From the NCBI RefSeq assembly GCF_947488715.1, contig NZ_CANLAG010000009.1:62001-126000 (forward strand): DNA of 64,000 nt, in the 5' to 3' direction. Position 1 is the first letter of the stretch. Every line of letters starts with the position of its first letter. A program made the position numbers and the translations under genes. The notes beneath the pieces were generated by a model. The model saw nothing but the letters and a program-made list of their open reading frames with translations, did no database searches and had not been told where the DNA came from. This document shows positions 1 to 7,044 of this stretch, piece after piece. Source of the DNA: an uncultured Tateyamaria sp. (GTDB lineage Bacteria > Pseudomonadota > Alphaproteobacteria > Rhodobacterales > Rhodobacteraceae).

Positions 1-1
1 C

Positions 2-193
2 GAGGTGATCCTGTCCGATGGCGCATGGACCGAAAGCTTCCAGCCTGGTGATCAGACACTGGCGTCGATGGGTGACGCGCAACGGGCCGAGATCCTGGAA
101 CTGTTCCCTGAACTGGAAACAGCCGAAGGTATCGAGGGTTACACCGCAGCACGCCGCAGCCTGAAAAAGCACGAAGCGCAACTGCTGACCTGA
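2..193 (+). CDS. Hint-domain protein, 3' end only (partial)
   Basis: This is the last 63 codons of a gene that begins before the window. The stretch VILSDGAWTESFQPGD and the following ELFPELET and ARRSLKKHEA match the C-terminus of the complete Hint protein encoded at 513..2378, so the two genes are tandem paralogs. The visible part is the tail of a Hint (Hedgehog/intein-type) module; any RTX repeats or other N-terminal region are out of view. The reading frame is open to the first base, so the real start is upstream. The exact role is unknown. In this bacterial group such proteins are usually secreted or surface associated, which is inferred here from family knowledge. Confidence 0.85.
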   Translation, partial: EVILSDGAWTESFQPGDQTLASMGDAQRAEILELFPELETAEGIEGYTAARRSLKKHEAQLLT

Positions 194-234
194 TCAGCAA
201 GCGCTTCGCGCACACTCAAAATATGTGCAGCATT

Positions 235-253
235 CCCCGCGTGATTCGCGGGG
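235..253 (+). other. GC-rich hairpin after the first Hint gene
   Basis: A perfect 7-bp inverted repeat (CCCCGCG, loop TGATT, CGCGGGG) lies 42 bases after the stop codon of the upstream gene. It has no T-tract, so it is more likely an RNA 3'-end stabilising hairpin or a pause site than a complete intrinsic terminator. Confidence 0.45.
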
Positions 254-340
254 GACGCGGGGAACGGGGCAGGGGGCTGCACCCGTTCTTCGTGTTTAAT
301 CCGCATAAATGCGTGGCATTGTTTCCAGTCCGAAACCGTA

Positions 341-365
341 TGGTGCTGCATTGCAGCACCATTTT
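341..365 (+). terminator. Rho-independent terminator in the gap between the Hint genes
   Basis: A perfect 9-bp stem (TGGTGCTGC, loop ATT, GCAGCACCA) is followed directly by TTTT. It lies in the 319-base gene-free stretch 194..512 and would end transcription of the upstream Hint gene, giving the downstream paralog its own promoter. The rest of that gap (366..512) is comparatively AT-rich, including GAATTAATTCATAT around 427, and probably holds that promoter, but I could not pick convincing -35/-10 boxes. Confidence 0.7.
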
Positions 366-512
366 GCCTCATTTAGGCCGAGGTTTACCAATCTGAACAT
401 TTTCCCCCTGAAATGCGACCGGATTTGAATTAATTCATATTGAGACGTGTTGACCCGTTGGGGGATGGCGAGATGCGTTCTCTGAGGTACTTTTGTGTGA
501 AGGGCTGCTGCC

Positions 513-2378
513 ATGCCGATATTTAACGGAACACCGAATAACGACACTCTCCAGGGTGGGAACGAGAACGATACAATCAACGCATTCAACGGCCAGGATC
601 TGGTGTCGGGCGAAGGCGGTGATGACAGTATCCTTGGTGGTGGCGGCAACGACACCCTGTTTGGTGATGTCGGCGAAGGCACTGCACCCGGCAATGACGC
701 GACCCCACTGGTCATCAACATCAACAACCTTGTGACACCACAAGACAGCAACAACTCGGCGGGCGACTCTGCCGTGTACCGGAATGTTGCACAGCTCGAA
801 GATGGCACGCAGGTCTCTGCGCGCATCGTTCTGGTGTCGAAATCCGATCCGAACCTGACGGTTGACCTGTCGGGTGGTGCGGGCTTTGAAATTCTGATGA
901 ACGGCAACGGAACCGGTGACACGGCTGACTTCCGTATGGAGTTCTTTATCCCTGACTCGCCCAATGCGACGACAGGCACCCCCATTGCGTTGAATTCGAC
1001 CGCGACCATCAACGACCTCGACCGCAACAGCCCCGGCGATCAGGAAGCGGTGACCATCAACACCAGCAGCTTTACGGCGTTTGGTGTGAGCGATGACACG
1101 TCACTGGCGGTCTCTACTGGTGCCGGCACGATCACCGCAGCAGGTACAGAGCAAAACAGCCCCTCCGATCAGGATGCGTGGTTCTCTGCCTCGTTCGAAA
1201 ACCGCGAGTTCCTTGAGTTTACCCTCGAGGCGCGGAACACCAACTCGGGCTTTTCGTTCTCGGGCGACCTGATCGACGATGCCGTTGTCACACCGATCGA
1301 AGCGGGTGACGACACCATCGAAGGCGGCAGCGGCCAGGACGAGATCTTTGGCCAGGGCGGCGACGACAGCCTGTTGGGCGACGGTGGCGATGACACCATC
1401 GAAGGCGGCGAAGGCAATGACACGCTTGAGGGCGGTCAGGGTCAGGATTTGCTCGAAGGCGGCGCGGGCGAGGATTTCCTCACCGGTGGTCAGGGCGACG
1501 ACACGTTGCTGGGCGGCGACGGTGCCGACCTGATCGAAGTGGGTCCCGACAATGACCGTGCCGAAGGGGGCCAGGCCTCTGACCGGTTCATCTTTGACGG
1601 GCTCGGCAACCACACGATCATCGGCGGCGAAGATGCCGATGGCAGCGACATCGATATCCTCGATCTGACCGGTGTGCGCGCCAACGTGATCCAGAGCGGG
1701 CCGGAATCCGGCACCGTTGAATTGCTCGACGACAATGGCAACGTGGCCCGCCGCGTGACCTATTCGGAAATCGAGCAGATCATCATCTGTTTCACCCCCG
1801 GCACACGTATCGCGACCCAAAAAGGCGAAGTGGCGGTCGAAAAGCTGGAGGCCGGTGACAAGGTCTTTACCCGTGACAATGGCGCACAGACCCTGCGTTG
1901 GGTCGGGCGTCGTGACCTGACGCCGCAGGAAATGCTGGCACATCCCGAGTTCCAGCCGGTGCTCATCCGCAAGGGCGCTCTGGGCAATGGTCTGCCCGAG
2001 CGTGACATGCTGGTGTCGCCGCAGCACCGGATGCTGGTCAATTCCGATCTGGCCGAGGTGATGTTCCACGAACGCGAAGTGCTGATTGCCGCCAAGCACC
2101 TGACTGGCCTTGACGGTGTGGATCAGGTTCAGACCGGCGCGGTGAGCTATTTGCACCTGATGTTCGACCAACACGAAGTTGTTCTGGCCGATGGTGCATG
2201 GTCCGAGAGCTTCCAGCCTGGCGATCACTCGCTCAAGGGCATTGGCATCGACCAGCGCAACGAGGTTCTGACCCTGTTCCCCGAGCTGGAGACTTTGGCG
2301 GGTCTGGAAACCTACGGTGCTGCGCGTTTGTCGCTGAAACGGCACGAAGCAGAGATCATCGTGGACCGCCTCAAGTAA
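513..2378 (+). CDS. RTX-repeat protein with C-terminal Hint_2 domain
   Basis: This 621-residue protein is probably secreted. Residues about 10-50 carry a short block of calcium-binding nonapeptide repeats ([19 protein letters not shown]). Residues about 60-260 form a region I do not recognise. A second RTX block at about 264-345 has repeated GG-x-G-x-D units. A Hint module starts at Cys426 ([10 protein letters not shown]) and contains PQHRML near residue 502. No N-terminal Sec signal is visible, which fits type I secretion of RTX proteins. No protease or lipase motif was seen. The 3' end overlaps the convergent nucleotidyltransferase gene by 8 bases. The Hint module lacks the C-terminal splice-junction residues expected of an intein, so self-splicing is not expected. 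Confidence 0.88.
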   Translation: MPIFNGTPNNDTLQGGNENDTINAFNGQDLVSGEGGDDSILGGGGNDTLFGDVGEGTAPGNDATPLVININNLVTPQDSNNSAGDSAVYRNVAQLEDGTQVSARIVLVSKSDPNLTVDLSGGAGFEILMNGNGTGDTADFRMEFFIPDSPNATTGTPIALNSTATINDLDRNSPGDQEAVTINTSSFTAFGVSDDTSLAVSTGAGTITAAGTEQNSPSDQDAWFSASFENREFLEFTLEARNTNSGFSFSGDLIDDAVVTPIEAGDDTIEGGSGQDEIFGQGGDDSLLGDGGDDTIEGGEGNDTLEGGQGQDLLEGGAGEDFLTGGQGDDTLLGGDGADLIEVGPDNDRAEGGQASDRFIFDGLGNHTIIGGEDADGSDIDILDLTGVRANVIQSGPESGTVELLDDNGNVARRVTYSEIEQIIICFTPGTRIATQKGEVAVEKLEAGDKVFTRDNGAQTLRWVGRRDLTPQEMLAHPEFQPVLIRKGALGNGLPERDMLVSPQHRMLVNSDLAEVMFHEREVLIAAKHLTGLDGVDQVQTGAVSYLHLMFDQHEVVLADGAWSESFQPGDHSLKGIGIDQRNEVLTLFPELETLAGLETYGAARLSLKRHEAEIIVDRLK

Positions 2379-2976
2379 GGCGATCCGCGCGCGCCGCATG
2401 CCATGCGGCCCAGTCTTCGGGCGTGTCCAGATCATGGCGCGCCCGATTGTCGTCAAAGCACACGTGATGCACACGCGTACCCGCCGCGCGCACAACGGAT
2501 TTGCCGCCATCATCCCCGTCCAGCTTTGCAATGTCCGGAAACAGGCTCGCGGCAAAGATCATCGGGTGACCACCGCGCCCATCCGGCGTGGCACCGCGCC
2601 AGATCAATGCGTCCGGATGCGTTTGCACGGCCTGTTTGACGGCATGCAGGTCCGGCACGGTCAAATCGGGCAAATCCGCCAGCAACAGCATCGCATAGGG
2701 CGTGCCTGGCGAGAGCGTCGCAAAGACACGACGCAAGCTGACGCCCATCCCTTCCGCTGCATCCGGGACAGGCACCACATCCACCGGCAATCCGGCCACA
2801 ACGTCATAGCGGGGGTGCGGCGCGGGCGGCAGCGCCACGCGCACATCATCTGACACCGCCAGTGCAATGGCGCACTGCCGCTGCAACAGCGGAACACCGT
2901 CCACATCCTGCAAGAGCTTATCCGCGCCGCGCATCCGGCGGGATTGGCCGGCGGCCAGGATCAAGATGGGCAACAT
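2371..2976 (-). CDS. MobA-like NTP transferase (possible molybdenum cofactor cytidylyltransferase)
   Basis: This 201-residue protein has the glycine-rich nucleotide-binding start of the NTP_transf_3 family ([18 protein letters not shown] at residues about 4-21), an acidic LLLADLPDL motif near 105, and a GRGGHP motif near 140. Relatives (MocA/MobA) transfer CMP or GMP to molybdopterin, often for xanthine dehydrogenase or CO dehydrogenase cofactors. No molybdoenzyme gene lies in view, so the substrate is uncertain. The start ATG at 2976 was chosen because homology begins there; the frame stays open upstream to 3120, but that part reads as intergenic. The gene is convergent with the Hint gene and overlaps it by 8 bases. 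Confidence 0.82.
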   Translation of the reverse strand: MLPILILAAGQSRRMRGADKLLQDVDGVPLLQRQCAIALAVSDDVRVALPPAPHPRYDVVAGLPVDVVPVPDAAEGMGVSLRRVFATLSPGTPYAMLLLADLPDLTVPDLHAVKQAVQTHPDALIWRGATPDGRGGHPMIFAASLFPDIAKLDGDDGGKSVVRAAGTRVHHVCFDDNRARHDLDTPEDWAAWHAARADRLT

Positions 2977-3069
2977 GGTTGTCTGCCTCCCCCAAGGTCT
3001 CTGCCACTTGACCACGCTACCGCGTTCGCACCCACGACAAAAGACGCGCGTGCCCCTGCTTTCCTTTCG

Positions 3070-3108
3070 CCCCAAATACCTCGGGGAGTTTGAGGGGCAG
3101 CGCCCCTC
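3070..3108 (-). repeat. Composite GC-rich hairpin repeat, probable transcript end of the dehydrogenase gene
   Basis: Just after the minus-strand dehydrogenase stop there is a perfect 7-bp hairpin (GAGGGGC, loop of 3, GCCCCTC; 3092..3108) followed by a second CCCC/GGGG pair (3070..3086). A similar composite (hairpin plus CCCCGGAG) occurs at 21481..21507, so it looks like a dispersed intergenic element. The remaining gap to the next gene (2977..3069) shows nothing else. Confidence 0.5.
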
Positions 3109-3123
3109 ATCCCAATACATCCA

Positions 3124-5532
3124 TCACCCGCGCATACGCGCGCCATCGGCGTCAAAGAGCGGCGTGTCCAAGCGGCGCGCCGGGCGCATCTGGCCCAGAA
3201 TTTCGATTTCGACATGGCTGGTCGTCTTTGCCATTCCGCTTGGCAGAAAACCCAGAGCCACCGATGTTTCGCTGTGATGGGCATAGCCGCCGGACGTGCA
3301 AAACCCAACCACGGCGCCATCAACCCAGATCGGCTCGTAGCCCTGTACATCCGCGTCTTCGGCATCGACCACAAATGCACACAAATGGCGCGCAGGACCG
3401 CTGGCACGCTCGGCTTCGGCGGCGGCACGACCCACAAAGGCCTGGGGTTTCTTCCAATCAATGAACCGATCCAGCCCGGTTTCCGCCGCCGTGTAGTCGG
3501 GCGAATATTCCGACAGCCAGGAGCCAAAGAACTTTTCCAGCCGCAGTGACATCATGGCGCGCATCCCGAACAGGGTCATGCCGTGGGCCTGTCCGGCCTG
3601 CCAAAGGGTTTGCCACAACTGCCGTTGCGCCATTGGATCGCAATAGACCTCAAAACCCAGATCACCGGTATAGCTGACCCGCTGAACGATACATTCGGTC
3701 ATGCCAACGGTGATTGTCCTGACGTCCAGAAAGGCCATGTCCGACACATCCGCGCGGGTGCAGGCCTGCAAAACGTCGCGTGCGCGTGGACCGGCCAGCT
3801 GAAATCCGTTCCGCTTATCGCTTATGTTTTTGATGGTTACGCCGTCTTCTTCATGTTGATCAAAGTGGCGCATATGCACGGCCTGCGCACCGTAGCTCGC
3901 TGTCATCTGAAACTCAGTTTCGCTCAGGCATGACAGGGTAAAGTCGCCGATCAAACGCCCTTGCGTGTTGAGCATCGGCGTCAATGAGATGCGCCCTGGC
4001 TTGGGCACGCGCCCGGCCATGATGCGGTCGATCCATGCGCGGGCGCGGGGGCCGGTGATGCTGTATTTGCCAAAGTTGTGCACTTCGTTGATGCCCACGC
4101 CGGTGCGCACGGCCCGGACCTCGCGCGCGGTGGCGGCAAAGGCGTCGGAGCGGCGGAAGGACGGGGTTTCGAATGTTGGCTCGTCGCCTTGCGCAAAATA
4201 GTTGGCGACCTCCAGCCCGTATTGCTGGCCCCAGACAGCGCCCATTCCCGAAAATATGTCGTACATCGGTGTTGTCCGGTTGGGCCGGGCGGCGGGCAGT
4301 TCCTCGTTCGGGTAAGAGACGGAGAACCGTTTCTGGTAGTTCTCGATCACTTTGGGGCGGGTGTAGCCGGGGCTGATCCAGTCCCCAAAACGCGCGACGT
4401 CCATCGCAGTCACATCGCGTTCGCATGCGCCTTGGGTCATCCATTGCGCCAGCATAAGACCCACGCCACCGCCCTGAGAGAACCCGGCCATGACACCGCA
4501 GGCGGACCAGTAGTTGCGCAATCCCGGCACCGGCCCCACCAGCGGGTTGCCATCGGGGGCAAAGGTAAACGGGCCGTGGATCACCGATTTGATGCCTGCG
4601 GTTTCCAGAACAGGAAAGCGTTTGTAGGCAAAGGCGATGCTGTCTTCGATCTTGTCGAAGTCGTCGGGCAGGAGTTCGTGACCAAAGCTCCACGGTGTGC
4701 CGTCGACGGCCCAAGGTCGGCAGGGCTGTTCGTAAAAGCCGATGCAGAGGCCGCGGCCTTCCTGCCTGAGATAGCTTTCGCCCGCGGGGTCCATGACGTG
4801 GGGGTGTTCGGCGTCGCGGGTGTAGATGTCTGCGATCTCATCCGTGACGATATACTGGTGTTCCATCGGGTGCAGCGGCAGGTAGACGCCCGCCATCGTC
4901 CCCAACTCGCGCGCCCAGAGGCCGCCGGCGTTGACCACGTGTTCGGCGTGGATCGTGCCGTTGTCCGTCACCACGTCCCAGGTGCCGTCGGCCCGCTGGT
5001 TGGTTTCGTGGACCATGGTGTGGGTGTGGATCGTGGCCCCGCCCATGCGCGCGGCCTTGGCGTAGGCATGCGTCGTGCCGGAGGGGTCGAGGTGACCGTC
5101 GAGCGGGTCGTAGAGTGCGCCGAGGATGCCGTCAGTGTTGGTGATGGGCGCGATTTTCGCAATCTCTTCGGGGCCAACGATCTCGGTCTCCAGCCCCATG
5201 AAACGGTGTTTGGCCCGTTCGGCCAGCAGCATGTCGAAGCGGTCCTGATTGTCGGCCAGCGTCACGCCGCCGACATGGTGCAGGCCGCAGGACATGCCGG
5301 TGATCTCTTCGAGTTCCTTGTAGAGCTTGATCGTATAGCCCTGAAGGGCCGCCATGTTGGTGTCGCCGTTCAGCGTATGGAACCCGCCCGCCGCGTGCCA
5401 CGTTGAGCCGGAGGTCAGTTCGGACCGTTCAAGCAGCATCACGTCGGACCAGCCCAGCTTGGTCAGGTGGTAAAGGACAGAGACGCCCACAACGCCGCCT
5501 CCGATAACTGCGACACGTGTTGTCGTTTGCAT
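3124..5532 (-). CDS. Sarcosine/dimethylglycine dehydrogenase-type FAD and GcvT oxidoreductase (copy 1)
   Basis: This 802-residue protein has an N-terminal DAO-type FAD domain with GGGVVG at residues 11-16. The segment GSTWHAAGG contains His46, the position used for covalent FAD attachment in mammalian DMGDH and SARDH. An FAO_M-type linker follows, then C-terminal GCV_T and GCV_T_C folate-binding domains (about 420-800). The family demethylates N-methylated glycines (dimethylglycine, sarcosine) and passes the one-carbon unit to tetrahydrofolate in the cytoplasm. The exact substrate cannot be read from sequence. A second homolog lies at 7045..9465, with a DUF2254 gene between them. The gene is transcribed away from DUF2254, and the 133-base divergent spacer holds palindromes that may control both. 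Confidence 0.88.
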   Translation of the reverse strand: MQTTTRVAVIGGGVVGVSVLYHLTKLGWSDVMLLERSELTSGSTWHAAGGFHTLNGDTNMAALQGYTIKLYKELEEITGMSCGLHHVGGVTLADNQDRFDMLLAERAKHRFMGLETEIVGPEEIAKIAPITNTDGILGALYDPLDGHLDPSGTTHAYAKAARMGGATIHTHTMVHETNQRADGTWDVVTDNGTIHAEHVVNAGGLWARELGTMAGVYLPLHPMEHQYIVTDEIADIYTRDAEHPHVMDPAGESYLRQEGRGLCIGFYEQPCRPWAVDGTPWSFGHELLPDDFDKIEDSIAFAYKRFPVLETAGIKSVIHGPFTFAPDGNPLVGPVPGLRNYWSACGVMAGFSQGGGVGLMLAQWMTQGACERDVTAMDVARFGDWISPGYTRPKVIENYQKRFSVSYPNEELPAARPNRTTPMYDIFSGMGAVWGQQYGLEVANYFAQGDEPTFETPSFRRSDAFAATAREVRAVRTGVGINEVHNFGKYSITGPRARAWIDRIMAGRVPKPGRISLTPMLNTQGRLIGDFTLSCLSETEFQMTASYGAQAVHMRHFDQHEEDGVTIKNISDKRNGFQLAGPRARDVLQACTRADVSDMAFLDVRTITVGMTECIVQRVSYTGDLGFEVYCDPMAQRQLWQTLWQAGQAHGMTLFGMRAMMSLRLEKFFGSWLSEYSPDYTAAETGLDRFIDWKKPQAFVGRAAAEAERASGPARHLCAFVVDAEDADVQGYEPIWVDGAVVGFCTSGGYAHHSETSVALGFLPSGMAKTTSHVEIEILGQMRPARRLDTPLFDADGARMRG

Positions 5533-5558
5533 GATCAGGTCCCGATAAATGATGTCTT

Positions 5559-5583
5559 GTCCTGTTCTAGTGTGCGACAGGAC
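5559..5583. promoter_or_regulatory. Inverted repeat in the divergent dehydrogenase/DUF2254 spacer
   Basis: GTCCTGT at 5559..5565 and ACAGGAC at 5577..5583 form a perfect 7-bp inverted repeat with an 11-base centre containing GCGACA-like sequence. It lies between the 5' ends of the copy 1 dehydrogenase and DUF2254 and could be an operator or a 5' UTR hairpin. No regulator is identified. Confidence 0.35.
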
Positions 5584-5600
5584 TGGACGGACGGGTCAGG

Positions 5601-5619
5601 CGCGACACCTTGTGTCGCG
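5601..5619. promoter_or_regulatory. Palindrome shared with 6957..6973 (operator candidate, site A)
   Basis: A perfect 8-bp inverted repeat (CGCGACAC, centre CTT, GTGTCGCG) lies about 47 bases before the chosen DUF2254 start and 69 bases after the divergent dehydrogenase start. The 17-base core matches site B in GCGAC at the left and TGTGTCGC at the right, and both are followed by GAA and a GGCAAT. Its placement suggests a common regulator of the methylglycine-oxidation genes; a 5' UTR RNA hairpin is the alternative. Confidence 0.5.
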
Positions 5620-5665
5620 AATGGCAATTGCAGGCGGGATCAGGATCGTGGGTGAGGCAAGGCAT

Positions 5666-6937
5666 ATGATTGTAGACCGGTTCGCTCGATCGGCGGTGCA
5701 GGCCGCGCGGTACATGTTGCGCAAGCTGTGGGTGCGGGTGGTGCTGATGGGGCTGCTGTCATTCGCGGCCCTTGCGGTGACACAACTGGTCGAGCCGTTG
5801 GTGCCTGCGGATATGGCGCAACGTGTGCCGGGGGCTGCGGCCGACCGATTGTTGAACATCATCGCCAACGCGATGCTGGCGGTGACGACGTTTTCGCTGA
5901 CGGTGATGGTCAGTGTGTATCGGTCCAGCGCATCGCAGTGGACGCCGCGTGTGCATCAGCTGATCATGGAAGACGCGGTCACGCAAAACACGCTGGCTGC
6001 GTTCATCGGGGCCTATGTCTATGCCCTTGTGGCGATTGTGCTGCGCGAGATCGGAATTTATGTCGATGACCGGGCGCTGGTGCTGTTCTGGCTGACGGTG
6101 CTTGTGCTGGCCTTTGTCGTGTGGTCGTTGATCCGCTGGGTGCTGCATCTTCAGACGCTGGGCAGTCTGGTGGACACCACACGCCAGGTCGAGGAAATGA
6201 CCCGTGCGCAATTCGAGGAACGGCTTGCGACCCCGTGTCTGGGTGCCTGCGTCTGGGACGGTGAGGTGCCGGAGGGTGCGACCTGTTTGCGCGCGGATCA
6301 AAGTGGGTATGTCCGCCATATCTATCCCGATGCCTTGCAGGAAGTCGCAGAACAACACGGCGTATCCCTGTACCTGCACCGCAACGTGGGCAGTTTCGTG
6401 TTTTTGAACGCGCCTTTGGTGTGGGTCACGGGCACGGCGCCCGACGCCGAGGCATTGGCCGCTGCGGTGCAGCCCTTGATCGTGCTGGGCGATGTGCGGA
6501 CCTATGATCAGGATCCACGCTTTGGTCTGTTGGTCATGTCCGAGATCGGTTCCAAAGCTCTGTCGCCGGGGGTCAATGACCCTGGCACGGCCATTGACGT
6601 GCTGAACCGGTCGACCCGAATTCTGTCGCTCTATCAGGATGAGGCTGGGGGCGGGCAGTCACCGCAGTTCGATTGCCTGCATGTGCAGCCCCTCGATGCG
6701 GCGGATCTGATCATGGATGCGTTTTCCGGGATTGCGCGCGACGGGGCCGGGGATGTGACGGTGCAGCAGCGATTGCAACGGTGCCTCGGCGCGTTGATGG
6801 CGCACCCCGATGCCGAACTGAGTGCGGCAGCGGAAGCGATGGCGCAGGATTGCCTCGACCGGGCGATGGAGGCGCTGACCTGGCCGTCAGACCGCGCGCA
6901 GTTGCGTGCAACTGTTGAGGGCCGGTCGACCGCGTAA
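5666..6937 (+). CDS. DUF2254 family inner-membrane protein
   Basis: This 423-residue protein has four predicted membrane segments in its first 160 residues: about 21-42, 60-83, 106-128 and 135-158 (for example LVLFWLTVLVLAFVVWSLI). A soluble C-terminal half follows, with SPGVNDPGTAIDVL near residue 295, a motif I associate with DUF2254. No biochemical function is established for the family. I chose ATG 5666 because the membrane protein reads naturally from there; the frame is open back to 5549 across the palindrome region. It sits between two homologous dehydrogenase genes with no recognisable metabolic link, so it may be a transport or channel-like partner, but that is only inference. Confidence 0.82.
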   Translation: MIVDRFARSAVQAARYMLRKLWVRVVLMGLLSFAALAVTQLVEPLVPADMAQRVPGAAADRLLNIIANAMLAVTTFSLTVMVSVYRSSASQWTPRVHQLIMEDAVTQNTLAAFIGAYVYALVAIVLREIGIYVDDRALVLFWLTVLVLAFVVWSLIRWVLHLQTLGSLVDTTRQVEEMTRAQFEERLATPCLGACVWDGEVPEGATCLRADQSGYVRHIYPDALQEVAEQHGVSLYLHRNVGSFVFLNAPLVWVTGTAPDAEALAAAVQPLIVLGDVRTYDQDPRFGLLVMSEIGSKALSPGVNDPGTAIDVLNRSTRILSLYQDEAGGGQSPQFDCLHVQPLDAADLIMDAFSGIARDGAGDVTVQQRLQRCLGALMAHPDAELSAAAEAMAQDCLDRAMEALTWPSDRAQLRATVEGRSTA

Positions 6938-6956
6938 TTTGGCGCCTTGCCCCTGA

Positions 6957-6973
6957 GCGACGCAATGTGTCGC
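6957..6973. promoter_or_regulatory. Palindrome shared with 5601..5619 (operator candidate, site B)
   Basis: The imperfect palindrome GCGACGCAATGTGTCGC has 5-bp arms and lies 71 bases before the second dehydrogenase start, in the 107-base gap after DUF2254. It agrees with site A at 13 of 17 core positions and in the following GAA and GGCAAT. The differing bases fall mainly in the centre, as expected for conserved operator half-sites or a conserved stem. Confidence 0.5.
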
Positions 6974-7044
6974 GAAAGGGCAATCCTTGCCGCGAGGCTG
7001 GGCGCAGGTTGGGTCGGAGAAAAGCAAGGCAAGGCACATCTCTC

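Noticed and set aside
1788-2378. Intein in the Hint gene.
   Set aside because: The module ends the protein; there is no C-extein and no His-Asn/Cys splice junction.
1101-2555. 484-codon minus-strand frame.
   Set aside because: It is antisense to the RTX/Hint gene and has no recognisable domains.
4078-5406. 442-codon plus-strand frame.
   Set aside because: It is antisense to the clearly recognisable dehydrogenase at 3124..5532 and has no protein-family features.
6957-7044. Glycine-type riboswitch before the copy 2 dehydrogenase (CGAAAGGGCAA resembles the aptamer core).
   Set aside because: The conserved GGAGAG and CTCTCAGG partners are missing, and site A has an even weaker match. A shared operator or hairpin is a simpler explanation.
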